Below, one piece after another: positions 18,556 through 27,376 of a DNA stretch of 64,000 nucleotides (positions are counted from its first letter, which is position 1; every line of letters starts with the position of its first letter). The stretch spans positions 124,001-188,000 of the forward strand of contig NC_007949.1 of the NCBI RefSeq assembly GCF_000013865.1. Reading direction: 5' to 3'. The translations under genes were made by a program, and so were the position numbers. Under the pieces are notes generated by a model, which did not search any database, was not told where the DNA came from, and saw only the letters and a list, made by a program, of their open reading frames with translations. Origin of the DNA: Polaromonas sp. JS666. Its GTDB lineage: Bacteria; Pseudomonadota; Gammaproteobacteria; Burkholderiales; Burkholderiaceae_C.

Positions 18556-21240
18556 TCAGGTTATCCCATAAATTTTGGCACGCCGAGTGAAGGCCTCCCG
18601 TGCCCCTTCCAGGATCTTGCACGCCGCGTCCCGGGCCGCGGTATCGTCGATCGACCCACGCGCCACGATCCTGCTGTGATCGCTATTGCTCTTGAAAACG
18701 ATCAGTTGCTCGGCATCACCGAGCACCGCGATGTTGGCATTGTGGGTGACGATGATCACCTGTCGCCGTTCTTTCGCGCGACGCAGCACCGGTACGAAGG
18801 TGTGGAAGATGAATTCACTATCAAGGTTGTCCTCGGGCTGATCGATGATGAGCGGACGCTTGCTGTCGGACGAAAGGATCAGTGCAAGCAGAACCGACTG
18901 CTGTTGACCAAGCGAGAGCTGGGAGAAGTCGCGTTGCATGTAACTCACGCCCGCTCCGTCGTTGACGCGTCGCGTCACGGTCAACCTGGGGAGATCGTCG
19001 ACATGGCACTGTTCGAGTGCGGCGCGCACCGATGGATCACCAAGTTTGTCGAGGATTTCCTTAGCTTCGGCAAGTGAAAACTGCTGCACATCTTCCTCCA
19101 CTCTGATCGAAGTCAGCGGTGCCGTTTGCGATTTTGCTATCGCGTCGAGCAATCCTGGCACCGTCAATTTCTCCACAATCAAGCGCGACTTAGGATGGTT
19201 CACCGTCCGCCAGCTCAGCGCTGTTGCGATGATGACCACAGCCTCTTCGGCGAAACCGCTTTCCACGTACTGCAATTTGACCTGCAAGTCCGATAGCACT
19301 TCCGCGAGCGCACGCGACGCCTTGATGGCATAGGCCTGCCGCAGCGACGCAACCTTTCGACGGGCCTGCCACCGGTTGCTAAGCATGGCTGAGTACTGAG
19401 TTCGCAGGGTCTTCAAATGTGGCTCCCAGGTCTTGAGGGCGGTCAGCGATTTCTGTTGCTTCGCCTCTTCCGCTGTCAGCTTGGCAACATGTGACATGTC
19501 GAGCCTGATGCCCTGCGCCTCCAGTGCGATACGCTTAGTCTCAATGTCGTCGCGGATGGGCCGTTCGTTCGCCGTCCACCGCCCGATGGATCCCGTCGTC
19601 GCGCTTTGAAGTTGGGCGTAGGCCAAAGCGATAGCGTCTTGTGCCTGCCTAACTTTCGCAGAGAACTCGTCTACCGCCAAGACGATTTCTGCTGCCTCGG
19701 AGCGTCCGGTGACGATGTCCCCGGAATCAACGAGTGACCGGACCGCTGTTGCCGTCTCGGTGAGAGTCGCATCCTCTACGAGATCCTTCAGTTCGGCCAG
19801 TTGCTCGTTGAGGTGCTCTTTCTTTGATTTTTCCATCGCCAGGCTGCGCTGCAGCTTGATGACATCCGAGCCCTTTGCCGCTTCGAATGCTTGCAATTGC
19901 TGCTGTACCACCGTCAGAGACCTCTGTGTCTGCGGGATGGCGGCAACGTTCTTCTCCGCGTCGACGATCTTCAACCGTTGTGCCTGAAGGTTGTTTCGAG
20001 CCACGCGCTCGTCCTCAATGGCGTCATGGACTCTCGTGAATGTATCGAGGTACTTCATCAGTGCCAGCGGATCGCCTTTGGCTTGCTCGCGCACACGGGC
20101 CGCTTCTCCTTGTCCGAAACAGTCGAGTTCGAATGCGATCGGCCCATCGAGCGGATCGTCGAGGTTCGTCAGGCTTTCGCCGATCGCCCGCGACAGGGAA
20201 TGTTGCTGGCCGGCTTCATCCTGCCAGAACAGGTGCAGTTGATGCGGCCATACCTCGGAATCGACGACCTCTGCCCCTGATTCCGAGCCAGTCAGGCAGC
20301 GCACGGCTTCGAATGTGGTCGACTTTCCTGTTCCTCGCCCGCCGATGATGCAGTTCAGATTGCGGCTGAAATGGATGCTCTGGCCCTTCAAAAAGCCGCC
20401 GCCAATCGTTGCGCCCAGGATGAATGGCGTCGCGGTGGGTACTTCGTCTTCCAGGCGAATGCGGGAGTCGCCTTCTTCCAGAGCATGGCGCAAGCCGTCA
20501 AAGGACGGAGTGGCCATCTTGTAGCGGGTTAGCTTGCGATCCTGACTGGCGTTGCGCCCCAAGGCGTTCAAGGTGTGAGAGTCGGAACTGAGGATGCGCG
20601 CAAGATACTGGCGCTCACCAAGGCCCAGCCGCTCAATGCGTTGCTTGCCGATATGCGCCCGGACCTGATCACTGTCATCCGGCGCATATCGTACCGGTGA
20701 CGTGGCGCTGCTGAGTTCGATTCCGAGCAGCGCCGCATGACAAATAATGTCCGTCTTGTGGGGAGAGCCGCCCGGGTCATTGGTTTCCAGGCCGTTGCCG
20801 CCGTCGACGTGAGCGAGAACGCAGAAGCCGCCCAACTCTTTCGCCAGATCGAGGCATGCATACATGGCGTTGCGGCATCGGCTGTTAGAAAGCCCACGAT
20901 CGGCAAGGTTGAGTCGGCCATGAAACTGCGCCAGTGCTTCCACCGTCTCGAAATAGCAAAGTAGATGCCCTTCGGGCGTGGAGAGCTCGACGGCCGGGAT
21001 TACGAGGATGCGGGCTGACGCTCCCGCCAATACGGTGGCCTGGACATTGCCGATCTCATTGTGATCGGCCACCGCGATGATCTGTAGGTTCTCCCGCACG
21101 ACCGTATCGACAATAGCTTGTGGCGTCATGCCAATGTCGTTGACGTCATGGGATGCCCGATAGGAGTGGATATGGAGGTCACCCCGATAGAAGTGGGCCC
21201 CGTCGGACTGCGTCAGGCATTCTTGTAGTTTTCCGGTCAT
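18556..21240 (-). CDS. PHP-domain AAA ATPase (TrlF-like)
   Basis: An 894-residue protein joining an N-terminal PHP phosphoesterase domain to an SMC/ABC-like ATPase. PHP metal ligands are visible as DLHIHS at 21-26 and ADHN at 58-61. Walker A (GGRGTGKST) is near residue 301, a long coiled-coil region fills about 370-700, and the signature 'SLGQQQSVLLALIL' and Walker B 'PLIIDQPEDNLD' lie near 780-805, followed by the switch His 'IIVTHN'. PHP-AAA proteins of this layout are annotated as TrlF family and are common in defence islands; their nucleic-acid or nucleotide target is not evident here. It runs convergently with the BREX operon and follows an XRE regulator gene 117 bases upstream on the same strand. 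Confidence 0.82.
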   Translation of the reverse strand: MTGKLQECLTQSDGAHFYRGDLHIHSYRASHDVNDIGMTPQAIVDTVVRENLQIIAVADHNEIGNVQATVLAGASARILVIPAVELSTPEGHLLCYFETVEALAQFHGRLNLADRGLSNSRCRNAMYACLDLAKELGGFCVLAHVDGGNGLETNDPGGSPHKTDIICHAALLGIELSSATSPVRYAPDDSDQVRAHIGKQRIERLGLGERQYLARILSSDSHTLNALGRNASQDRKLTRYKMATPSFDGLRHALEEGDSRIRLEDEVPTATPFILGATIGGGFLKGQSIHFSRNLNCIIGGRGTGKSTTFEAVRCLTGSESGAEVVDSEVWPHQLHLFWQDEAGQQHSLSRAIGESLTNLDDPLDGPIAFELDCFGQGEAARVREQAKGDPLALMKYLDTFTRVHDAIEDERVARNNLQAQRLKIVDAEKNVAAIPQTQRSLTVVQQQLQAFEAAKGSDVIKLQRSLAMEKSKKEHLNEQLAELKDLVEDATLTETATAVRSLVDSGDIVTGRSEAAEIVLAVDEFSAKVRQAQDAIALAYAQLQSATTGSIGRWTANERPIRDDIETKRIALEAQGIRLDMSHVAKLTAEEAKQQKSLTALKTWEPHLKTLRTQYSAMLSNRWQARRKVASLRQAYAIKASRALAEVLSDLQVKLQYVESGFAEEAVVIIATALSWRTVNHPKSRLIVEKLTVPGLLDAIAKSQTAPLTSIRVEEDVQQFSLAEAKEILDKLGDPSVRAALEQCHVDDLPRLTVTRRVNDGAGVSYMQRDFSQLSLGQQQSVLLALILSSDSKRPLIIDQPEDNLDSEFIFHTFVPVLRRAKERRQVIIVTHNANIAVLGDAEQLIVFKSNSDHSRIVARGSIDDTAARDAACKILEGAREAFTRRAKIYGIT

Positions 21241-21357
21241 GCTGGGTTATCCTCCGTTTATTTGAAAATCGCCTTCTAGGTTCCATGGAACGCCGCTCCG
21301 CATCATTTTCTCGATGACCTCGCCCGAGGTTATCGAATGCGGCCCACTTTTTTGCCA

Positions 21358-22065
21358 TCACAATCCGAGGCGAGCAGAGCGCGGGGTTGCGAAATGGCTG
21401 GGTTCTTGACCTAGAGGAAAGGTGACAAGATACAGAGCCGCCACTGGCATCGGTTTTGAGTCGGATTCCGTCCCAATTTTTAGAAGGAGCTTTCGGACGG
21501 CATAGCAGACTGAAACTCCCAGGTTCTTCAGTGCATCGATATGGGCCTGCATATCGTCGTACACCTCTAACTTCTGCACCTCGGAGTACATGTCCGCGCA
21601 GTCGCGGTAGTCCCGGAAGTAATCAATCAATTCGGCAAATTCTTCATCCGCTGTACGACCCATCTCAAAGCCCGGAGTCGAAAGATCCGTGCTGTGCATT
21701 TCGACAAGCCTGGCCAGGTCCCGCCCTGTGGTGAGTAACTTGGCTTCCAGGGTGACGTTCTCCCGTTCGAATTTTTCTTTGAGCGCCTTCATTTCGGCGT
21801 CGTTGGGAATGACGACGGGCTTATCGAGCGCATCGATGTCGTCGAACTCAAACGCCTTGGCGATCGCGCGACGTGTGTCGAGCCCGGCGACGGCTCCTTG
21901 TTCGACTCGCTGGATGGTGCGAACGCTCAGCCCGGCGATATCTGCGAGTTGTTCCTGCGACCACCGATGCACTTGCCGGTATGCCTTGATAAAAGCAGCC
22001 AGTTCTGCGGCCGTCAGCTTGCGCGCTTGCGAGACTTGTTCTGTGGCTTGCATGAAGTTCTCCAT
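21358..22065 (-). CDS. XRE-family transcriptional regulator
   Basis: 235 residues with a clear lambda-repressor-like helix-turn-helix at about residues 22-75 ('WSQEQLADIAGLSVRTIQRV'). The C-terminal part is a helical domain of unknown function containing 'DYFRDYRDCADMYSEVQKLE' and a hydrophobic last stretch. It may start at 22065 or at the next Met (22053). It lies directly upstream of the PHP-AAA gene on the same strand and may regulate it. Upstream (22170-22345) are several copies of a GTTGT-NN-ACAAC-like element that could be its operators. I cannot tell whether this protein or the HTH antitoxin beyond is the one that binds there. Confidence 0.75.
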   Translation of the reverse strand: MENFMQATEQVSQARKLTAAELAAFIKAYRQVHRWSQEQLADIAGLSVRTIQRVEQGAVAGLDTRRAIAKAFEFDDIDALDKPVVIPNDAEMKALKEKFERENVTLEAKLLTTGRDLARLVEMHSTDLSTPGFEMGRTADEEFAELIDYFRDYRDCADMYSEVQKLEVYDDMQAHIDALKNLGVSVCYAVRKLLLKIGTESDSKPMPVAALYLVTFPLGQEPSHFATPRSARLGL

Positions 22066-22169
22066 TTATTCGTTGGTGTGGCAAGTATGCAAACACAGAC
22101 CCACAGGCGACACGACACGAACCCGACAGAGACCGGACATGGCCGGCGCTACTGGGCTGGGAATGGCGT

Positions 22170-22345
22170 TCACCCAACCAATGTTGTAAATAAACCATTC
22201 ACCCAACCGAAGTTGTAAACAAACCGGCGGCCTAGCCATGCTTCTTGGGCCAGGCAATTTGAGATGCGCTAATCACTACAAACGGCTCCAGTCGGCCAAG
22301 TTGTTTACAACTTCGCTTAATTAATAGCTACAACTTCGGTTGCGT
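22170..22345. repeat. Direct and inverted repeats upstream of the XRE gene
   Basis: Two direct repeats of about 28 bases, starting TTCACCCAACC and ending in GTTGTAAA(T/C)AAACC, lie at about 22170-22225. The core CGAAGTTGTAAACAA recurs inverted at about 22299-22313, and CAACCGAAGTTGTA recurs inverted at about 22330-22343 over the 3' end of the AbiEii-like gene. The shared centre GTTGT-NN-ACAAC is a dyad, as expected of a repressor site. The two direct copies also encode the same end (Gln-Pro-Lys-Leu-stop or close to it) as the toxin gene, so duplication of the gene tail is an alternative origin. Confidence 0.5.
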
Positions 22346-23023
22346 CGCCACGACTTTGGGAGCCGCCGAATCGATTGTTCCCAGCAGTATGTGTTTGGCG
22401 AGCTCCATGCATTCCCTGAACGGGCGGGAGTAGTCAATGCGGTCAATCGTTTCGAATTCTCCTTCGCTGAAGTCCCGGTACTCGGTCAATCTGGATAAAA
22501 ATGCATCTGCGTGGCGCGCAAAAAACGGCCGGGCCGCTTCAATGGCCTCGGGCTCAAGATCAGCGACCGCACAAAGATCGAACAGATCCCGCGCTTTGGC
22601 CTTGTCGCCGCGGTGCCACATCTTTTTGGCGATGACTTCCGCGCACGACTCAACGCAGATCGGGCGCCCCTCAAAGACCGTGAGGTCCCAAGGATGCTCC
22701 GTCAAGGGGGTGCCGACCACAATGTCGATTTCCCCGATTGGAAGCACCAGCCGCAGGTATTCGGCCGCTTCCTCATACTGCGTCGTCAATGCCTCGGCCG
22801 CGTCGGTCAGGCGCGGAGAAAAGTAACCAAGGTACTGCGGGTCAGGCACGAACAGGTCCACGTCCTTGCTATGCCGGTGGTTGATGCGCAGCATGAGAAC
22901 GGTACCCCCGCCAAAGCTCCACGTGGGATGGTCAACGACTGTGGCCAGGTAATCCGTCAGGGTGAGTGCGGCAGCGAAAATCTCTCGCCAGACGCCGTCC
23001 CGCTCGAACCTCGCCGGCTTCAT
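22328..23023 (-). CDS. AbiEii/AbiGii-type nucleotidyltransferase toxin
   Basis: A 231-residue nucleotidyltransferase of the AbiEii/AbiGii toxin family. Toxins of this type transfer nucleotides onto RNA or protein targets and act in abortive infection. The fold's signature is visible: GGGT at 38-41, then HSKDVDLF at 51-58 carrying the two catalytic Asp residues, and a later 'EIDIVVG' strand supplying the third acidic position. 'KKMWHRGDKAKARDLFDLCA' matches the family's C-terminal helical block. The start overlaps the antitoxin stop by four bases. The stop falls within the repeat cluster at 22330-22343. Confidence 0.8.
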   Translation of the reverse strand: MKPARFERDGVWREIFAAALTLTDYLATVVDHPTWSFGGGTVLMLRINHRHSKDVDLFVPDPQYLGYFSPRLTDAAEALTTQYEEAAEYLRLVLPIGEIDIVVGTPLTEHPWDLTVFEGRPICVESCAEVIAKKMWHRGDKAKARDLFDLCAVADLEPEAIEAARPFFARHADAFLSRLTEYRDFSEGEFETIDRIDYSRPFRECMELAKHILLGTIDSAAPKVVATQPKL

Positions 23024-23520
23024 GACCAGATCGGGCGTGAACAGGCAAGCGCCACCGCCAGTTGGCGCATGCGCACCCAGGTGGACCGGCTGCGCACGCC
23101 GTCTTCGCGCTCGAGCTGCGCGGCGACGGCCGAGAGAACGGATAAAGGCGACTCGTCGAGCAGCGCCCGTAGCTGCGCGATGTGTTTGGGTGGGATCGCC
23201 CCCGTCAACAGGCTATGGCGCAGGACCTCGGGCGGAATCGGTGTGCCGTAGCTGATGCTGCTGGACATGGAGGCGGTTTCGAGGGCGTTCGCACTGGCGT
23301 CCTCCTTGCTCGAACGGGTGCCTGTGACGCCCAAGCCATAGCCAAGGATGTTGGCCAGGCGTTCGGCGCGGGTCAGGCTCAAATTGTCCAGCCGGCCGGC
23401 TTCCAGGGCGTTGATTGTGGCGCGCGAAAGCCCGGCAAGCTCGGCCAGGCGTTCCTGGCTAAGACCCATCTCGGATCTCTTCTTCTTCACATTGGCGGCA
23501 AGCTCATGGAGGATCGGCAT
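23020..23520 (-). CDS. HTH antitoxin paired with the nucleotidyltransferase
   Basis: 166 residues. An XRE-type helix-turn-helix fills residues 5-65 ('MGLSQERLAELAGLSRATIN'). The rest is a helical region that probably contacts the toxin. It is translated just ahead of the nucleotidyltransferase with a four-base overlap, the usual antitoxin-toxin order. The start codon is at 23518-23520. Just upstream are two copies of AAAATGTCTAA, a good candidate for its own operator. The classical AbiEi antitoxin has a different architecture, so this is an HTH-type partner rather than AbiEi proper. Confidence 0.78.
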   Translation of the reverse strand: MPILHELAANVKKKRSEMGLSQERLAELAGLSRATINALEAGRLDNLSLTRAERLANILGYGLGVTGTRSSKEDASANALETASMSSSISYGTPIPPEVLRHSLLTGAIPPKHIAQLRALLDESPLSVLSAVAAQLEREDGVRSRSTWVRMRQLAVALACSRPIWS

Positions 23521-23545
23521 GGCTTGATTCTACGGCGCACCGGGC

Positions 23546-23614
23546 AAAATGTCTAAGGTGTTAGGCGTTTTGATGACGTGTTTAATAAACATTAAAATGT
23601 CTAATATATTTTAC
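23546..23614. promoter_or_regulatory. AT-rich promoter region with two AAAATGTCTAA copies
   Basis: AAAATGTCTAA occurs at 23546-23556 and at 23594-23604, both just upstream of the HTH antitoxin. The second sits inside a dyad TAAAAT-N8-ATTTTA. The whole gap 23521-23927 is AT-rich in its first half and contains no gene I can support. Autorepression by the HTH antitoxin is the likely role. Confidence 0.5.
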
Positions 23615-23927
23615 ATCGATAAGGTAATTAAAACGTGCGTCATACTAACTATCATTGACATGATGCTAAATTAAACCATAATGAACCCATGGTTTTGGAA
23701 AGTTTGACCCGGATCGGGCCTTGTGTGTGGCTAAGTCCTTGATCCAAAACCGATTTTTTGCGTCACTTAACTTTGAATTTTTGCAGCTCACCGTCAAATC
23801 CCGCAAACGAACGGCCGTGTCGCGCGCTGCTGGCTGGGCGCATTCGCCGCCGATCTGCATGGCCTGGCCTCAGGCAACACAACTTCCGACCGGCGCGCAA
23901 GCTCCACCGGACAACCCCTTGAGCGAA

Positions 23928-24678
23928 ATGAGCCAGCCATTGAATCCCTGCGCCAGTGCGCTGCCAACACCGACCGGCGCGCCGCCGCCGTTGACTTTGG
24001 CGGGCGCGCTCGATCGCCTTGAAAACGGCGTACCCATGGCGCCGTCCGAGCATTTCCCGGACGCGGTCAACGCCCGCTTGGCGAGTGCCGGACAGACGGC
24101 CGCGCGCCAGTGCGCCAAGGTGCCGCCGGCGGCCAGCCGCCGCGTGCTGGACCTGCTCGACGTCGCCGTGAAAGCGCCCACCACGGCCCAGCGGGTGGCC
24201 CTGGCACCGGCGCGCCGCCGACGCGCTGGCCAGCGCCTTCGCGCCGAATGCGGCCTGCCGCGTCGGCTGCAGCCACTGCTGCCACATCCCCGTGAAGATC
24301 AGTGCGGTGGAAGCGCGCGCGTTGGGCCGCGCGATTGGCCGCGCCCCGGTGCCGCTGGCCGCGCATGTGCCCGTCGCCGTCGCCGGCTACAGCACGCCCT
24401 GCCCTTTCCTGGCCGGCGGGCGCTGCAGCGTCTATGCGCACCGCCCGGCCGTCTGCCGCAGCCACCTCAACATGGACGAGGACGCGCTGCTCTGCCAGCT
24501 GCTGCCCTCCGGCCACGAGGTGCCAGTGCCCTATGTCGACACGCGGGCGCTGCTGGCGGTGTCCGTGCTGATCGCCGGCGAGGCGATGGACGCGGCCGAC
24601 CTGCGCCAGTGGTTTCCCGCGCCCGCAGGCTCAGGGCCAGCCGCAAGCAACTCTGCCACCCCCGAAAAACAAGGATGA
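23928..24678 (+). pseudogene. YkgJ-type cysteine-cluster protein, apparently frameshifted
   Basis: From about 24225 to 24678 one frame encodes 'AADALASAFAPNAACRVGC' and then SHCC, with downstream Cys in 'TPCPFL', 'GRCSVY' and 'PAVCRSH'. This is the zinc- or iron-sulphur-binding pattern of YkgJ proteins. The matching N-terminal part, starting at ATG 23928 ('MSQPLNPC') and reaching 'RVLDLLDVAVKAPTTAQRVAL', is in a different frame. The two join near 24205-24225 in a GC-rich stretch, implying a one-base change. A start inside the second frame (GTG 24292) would lose the first cysteine cluster. Either the gene is broken or the base call is wrong. It leads a cluster with a 100-residue protein and a recombinase. 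Confidence 0.6.
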
Positions 24679-24684
24679 ACTGAA

Positions 24685-24987
24685 ATGCCACACACCCATT
24701 ACCCCTTCCGTCCCAGACAGGAGCCAGCCAGGGCCATCCATGACGCCTTCCAGCTCGAGGCGAACAAGCGCAAGGGGCGCCAGGTCGACGAATGGATCAA
24801 GGCTGAGCTCCAGGCCGTGTTTGTGGCCGCGCAGCTGGCCGCTGACTGCCACGGGCTGCGCAAGCTGACCATGGAAGAAATCAAGAGCGCCGAGCGCTAT
24901 GCACGCGGCTCGGTGGACTACGGCGCGACATGGGCCTACCAGGTCGTGGACGGCATGCGCCGGTCGGCCGCGAGCCACCCAGCATGA
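24685..24987 (+). CDS. Small conserved-looking protein of unknown function
   Basis: 100 residues, ATG at 24685 with an AAGGA box about ten bases upstream. No known domain recognised: a basic, helical protein ('EANKRKGRQVDEWIKAELQA') with one Cys. It starts six bases after the end of the YkgJ-like gene and its stop overlaps the recombinase start by four bases (ATGA), so the three form one transcription unit. A role as accessory to the recombinase is possible but rests only on this linkage. Confidence 0.65.
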   Translation: MPHTHYPFRPRQEPARAIHDAFQLEANKRKGRQVDEWIKAELQAVFVAAQLAADCHGLRKLTMEEIKSAERYARGSVDYGATWAYQVVDGMRRSAASHPA

Positions 24988-27182
24988 CGGCAAGGACCAC
25001 CGTCTCGGGCCTGGTGGTGCTGGAGGCCCCGGCCGCCGGCGATCAAACCCTCCCCCTTAAAAAGAAGCGCGGCCGGCCCGTAGGCTGGCGCATGCCCACC
25101 CTGGCCGAACTCGATCGACTCACGTTGGAGGATTTTTCGTTCGTGCGCGGCGTCATGAGCGGCATGAAACCTCACGTAGCCTTCAAGCAGTTCTACGCGA
25201 ACCGCCACTTCGACGCCGACGGCAAGCCGGTCATCCCGCACGGCGCGGAGATCAACAGCCATGCCGAACGGCTGCAGCTCTCGATCCTCGCGGCCGCGCG
25301 CGCCTCCGACAAACCTGAGGCTCGGGCAGCGGCGCTCGCCCTGGAGCGCCCTACTCCCGAACCCGCGGCAGCGCCGCCCGCCGTCGCGCAGGCCCACATG
25401 GATTACACCCAATGGGCCGAATCGCAGCCTGAGGACATGTATTCTGAGAACGAGATGGTCGAGCGCTACAAGGAATACCTCGCCGACCAAGGCGCCGCCG
25501 CCAGCGGGCACCACGAAGTTGCGGACCAGTCGCTGAGCGTCAACGCCAAGGTCAAGGCTATCAACGCGCTGCAGACGCAACTGGCCACCCTTCCCCAGCC
25601 TGACCATCCAACCAAGCTCTGGCTGGCCGCCTCGCTGGTCAAGGCATTCACTCGCCGCGGTGTCACGACCATGGCCGGAGTGGTGCAGTCGATTTCCGTT
25701 GCCGGCCGGCACTGGCATCGCAGCATCAAAGGCCTTGGGCCCGGGCGCGCGGCGCGTATCGAAGGCTGGCTCGATGACCATGCCCACTCGCTGGGCGAGC
25801 TGCAGCGCCGCGGTCGGCACTGGGATGTCGCTCCGCCGCTTGAGAAGGCCATCCTGCCCATGCAGCGGGCGCCCGCAGTCGCCCTCCTCTCCTACACGGC
25901 AGGCTCGGACACGGCGGCCTCGCTGTCGACCTCCCTAGTGCTGCGCTCGGGAATCGCGCCGCTGGAGCTGATGCTGATCCCCCCTGCGCTGGACGGTCAG
26001 GTCGGTATCTTCCGCACCCAGACACCGAACCACCTGGGCGCGAAGACTGACATTCAGGCCGTCGGAGCCTGGCTCAACAGCTACCTGGTTGCAGGCAAAA
26101 AGCGAACCTTTGACGCCTACCGGCGCGAGGTCGAGCGTTTCTACATCTGGGCTGTGCTGGAAGCCCAGTGCGCCCTATCCTCGATCACCCTGAGCCTGGC
26201 TCAGCAGTACCAGGCGTTCCTGCAGGCTGTCCCGGATTGCTACATCAGCACGGCGAGGGTCACGCGCCATGATCCTCGCTGGCGCCCCTGGCGCGGCCAG
26301 CTCGAGCCATCCAGCCAAAACTACGCTCTCGGCGTGCTTTACCAGATGTACCAAGCCCTTGGCAAAAACGCCTACGTGACTGGCAATCCGTTCGCCAGCA
26401 TCCAGTACGACGCCGGCGGCATGACGCGCCACGCCATGGATGTCACGCGCAGCCTGCACGCCGATGACCTGTACCTCGTCCGTGAAGCGCTTGCCGTCCT
26501 CCCGGGCCTTGATTCTGACACCCTCCGCAAAGCCGCCCTCGCCCGCCGGACCCGCTTGATCCTGCACCTCGCACTTACGACCGGCATGCGCCTGGCCGAG
26601 ATCGCGTCCACGAGCCTGAGCAGCCTGGCCCACCCTGTCGTCGACGGACGGCCCGCAGAAGATTGGATTGTTACGGTCTTGGGAAAGGGGCAGAAGAAGC
26701 GCGAAGTGCCTATCAGCGAAAAGCTGGTGAACATGATTCAGGAGCACCATGCTGACTGGCGGGCCTTGATGAAGAACGACGCCGCACGGATTGCCGCGTT
26801 CGATCGCTCCCCTCCCCTCATCGCCGTCCTGGAGGCGCCGGTTCGGGAGGGTGGCCGAACCATCACGGATGAGACCCAGCTCGCAAACGATAATTCAGCG
26901 CTGAGTTCGAATGGTCTCTATCGCACCTTGAAGACGTTTTTCCGGCAGATGGCGAGGAAGGAGCGGGACGCAGATCTTCAGGCCCGCATCCTCAAGTTCA
27001 GCACGCACTGGCTGCGCCACACCTTCGCCCACGAAGTGCTGCGGGAGAACGATAGCGATGAGGGGCTCAAGCTTGCCCAGCAGCTTCTCGGGCATGCATC
27101 GATCAACACCACCGCCGAGTATGTCAAGCAGGACCTGTCGGCCAAGGTCAAGGCAGCCCGCAAGGTCAACCCGCTCGGATAA
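24984..27182 (+). CDS. Large tyrosine recombinase (integrase)
   Basis: 732 residues from ATG 24984, chosen because it couples by ATGA to the preceding stop. The C-terminal catalytic domain shows Arg536 in 'TTGMRLAEIA', HWLRH at 675-679, the LGH box and nucleophile Tyr713 in 'TTAEYVK'. A SAM-like DNA-binding region precedes it at about 345-430. The first 300 residues are an unusual extension: a basic 'KKKRGRPVGW' and a helical block with 'LTLEDFSFVRGVMSGMKPH', a layout I associate with integrases of plasmids and islands in Betaproteobacteria. It may have driven integration or resolution of this element. No flanking att repeat was found by eye. Confidence 0.88.
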   Translation: MTARTTVSGLVVLEAPAAGDQTLPLKKKRGRPVGWRMPTLAELDRLTLEDFSFVRGVMSGMKPHVAFKQFYANRHFDADGKPVIPHGAEINSHAERLQLSILAAARASDKPEARAAALALERPTPEPAAAPPAVAQAHMDYTQWAESQPEDMYSENEMVERYKEYLADQGAAASGHHEVADQSLSVNAKVKAINALQTQLATLPQPDHPTKLWLAASLVKAFTRRGVTTMAGVVQSISVAGRHWHRSIKGLGPGRAARIEGWLDDHAHSLGELQRRGRHWDVAPPLEKAILPMQRAPAVALLSYTAGSDTAASLSTSLVLRSGIAPLELMLIPPALDGQVGIFRTQTPNHLGAKTDIQAVGAWLNSYLVAGKKRTFDAYRREVERFYIWAVLEAQCALSSITLSLAQQYQAFLQAVPDCYISTARVTRHDPRWRPWRGQLEPSSQNYALGVLYQMYQALGKNAYVTGNPFASIQYDAGGMTRHAMDVTRSLHADDLYLVREALAVLPGLDSDTLRKAALARRTRLILHLALTTGMRLAEIASTSLSSLAHPVVDGRPAEDWIVTVLGKGQKKREVPISEKLVNMIQEHHADWRALMKNDAARIAAFDRSPPLIAVLEAPVREGGRTITDETQLANDNSALSSNGLYRTLKTFFRQMARKERDADLQARILKFSTHWLRHTFAHEVLRENDSDEGLKLAQQLLGHASINTTAEYVKQDLSAKVKAARKVNPLG

Positions 27183-27291
27183 GGCGGGAGGTGGCACATC
27201 AATGGGAAGTAAGAATTCTTGACCGCCCTACCCTACTGGGGTTTGGCGAGCTTGTCGGTACAATTCCATCAACCTCTCCACAATGAGAGTA

Positions 27292-27376
27292 GCGTGCCTC
27301 GTGTACGCCTTACGTTTAACCCGCTGGGATCTTGATCCCAGCCGGGGACAGGGCCCAGCATTTTCAAGGAATTGGA
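27292..27376 (+). ncRNA. Structured 5' leader, copy 1 (before DndC-like gene)
   Basis: Contains ACCCGCTGGGAT at 27319-27330, a CTTG loop, then ATCCCAGCCGGGG, a very stable hairpin with an outer CCC/GGG helix, followed by GGGCCC and AAGGA nine bases before the ATG. It shares its layout with nine other leaders in the 40-50 kb region. Upstream, CTCTC-N6-GAGAG makes a small hairpin, and TACAAT at 27259-27264 is a possible -10. Confidence 0.6.

Noticed and set aside
23721..24683. Single 320-residue protein spanning the YkgJ region
   Set aside because: Its C-terminal part is Arg/Pro-rich shadow sequence. The cysteine-cluster protein lies in another frame there, so a frameshifted gene is the better reading.
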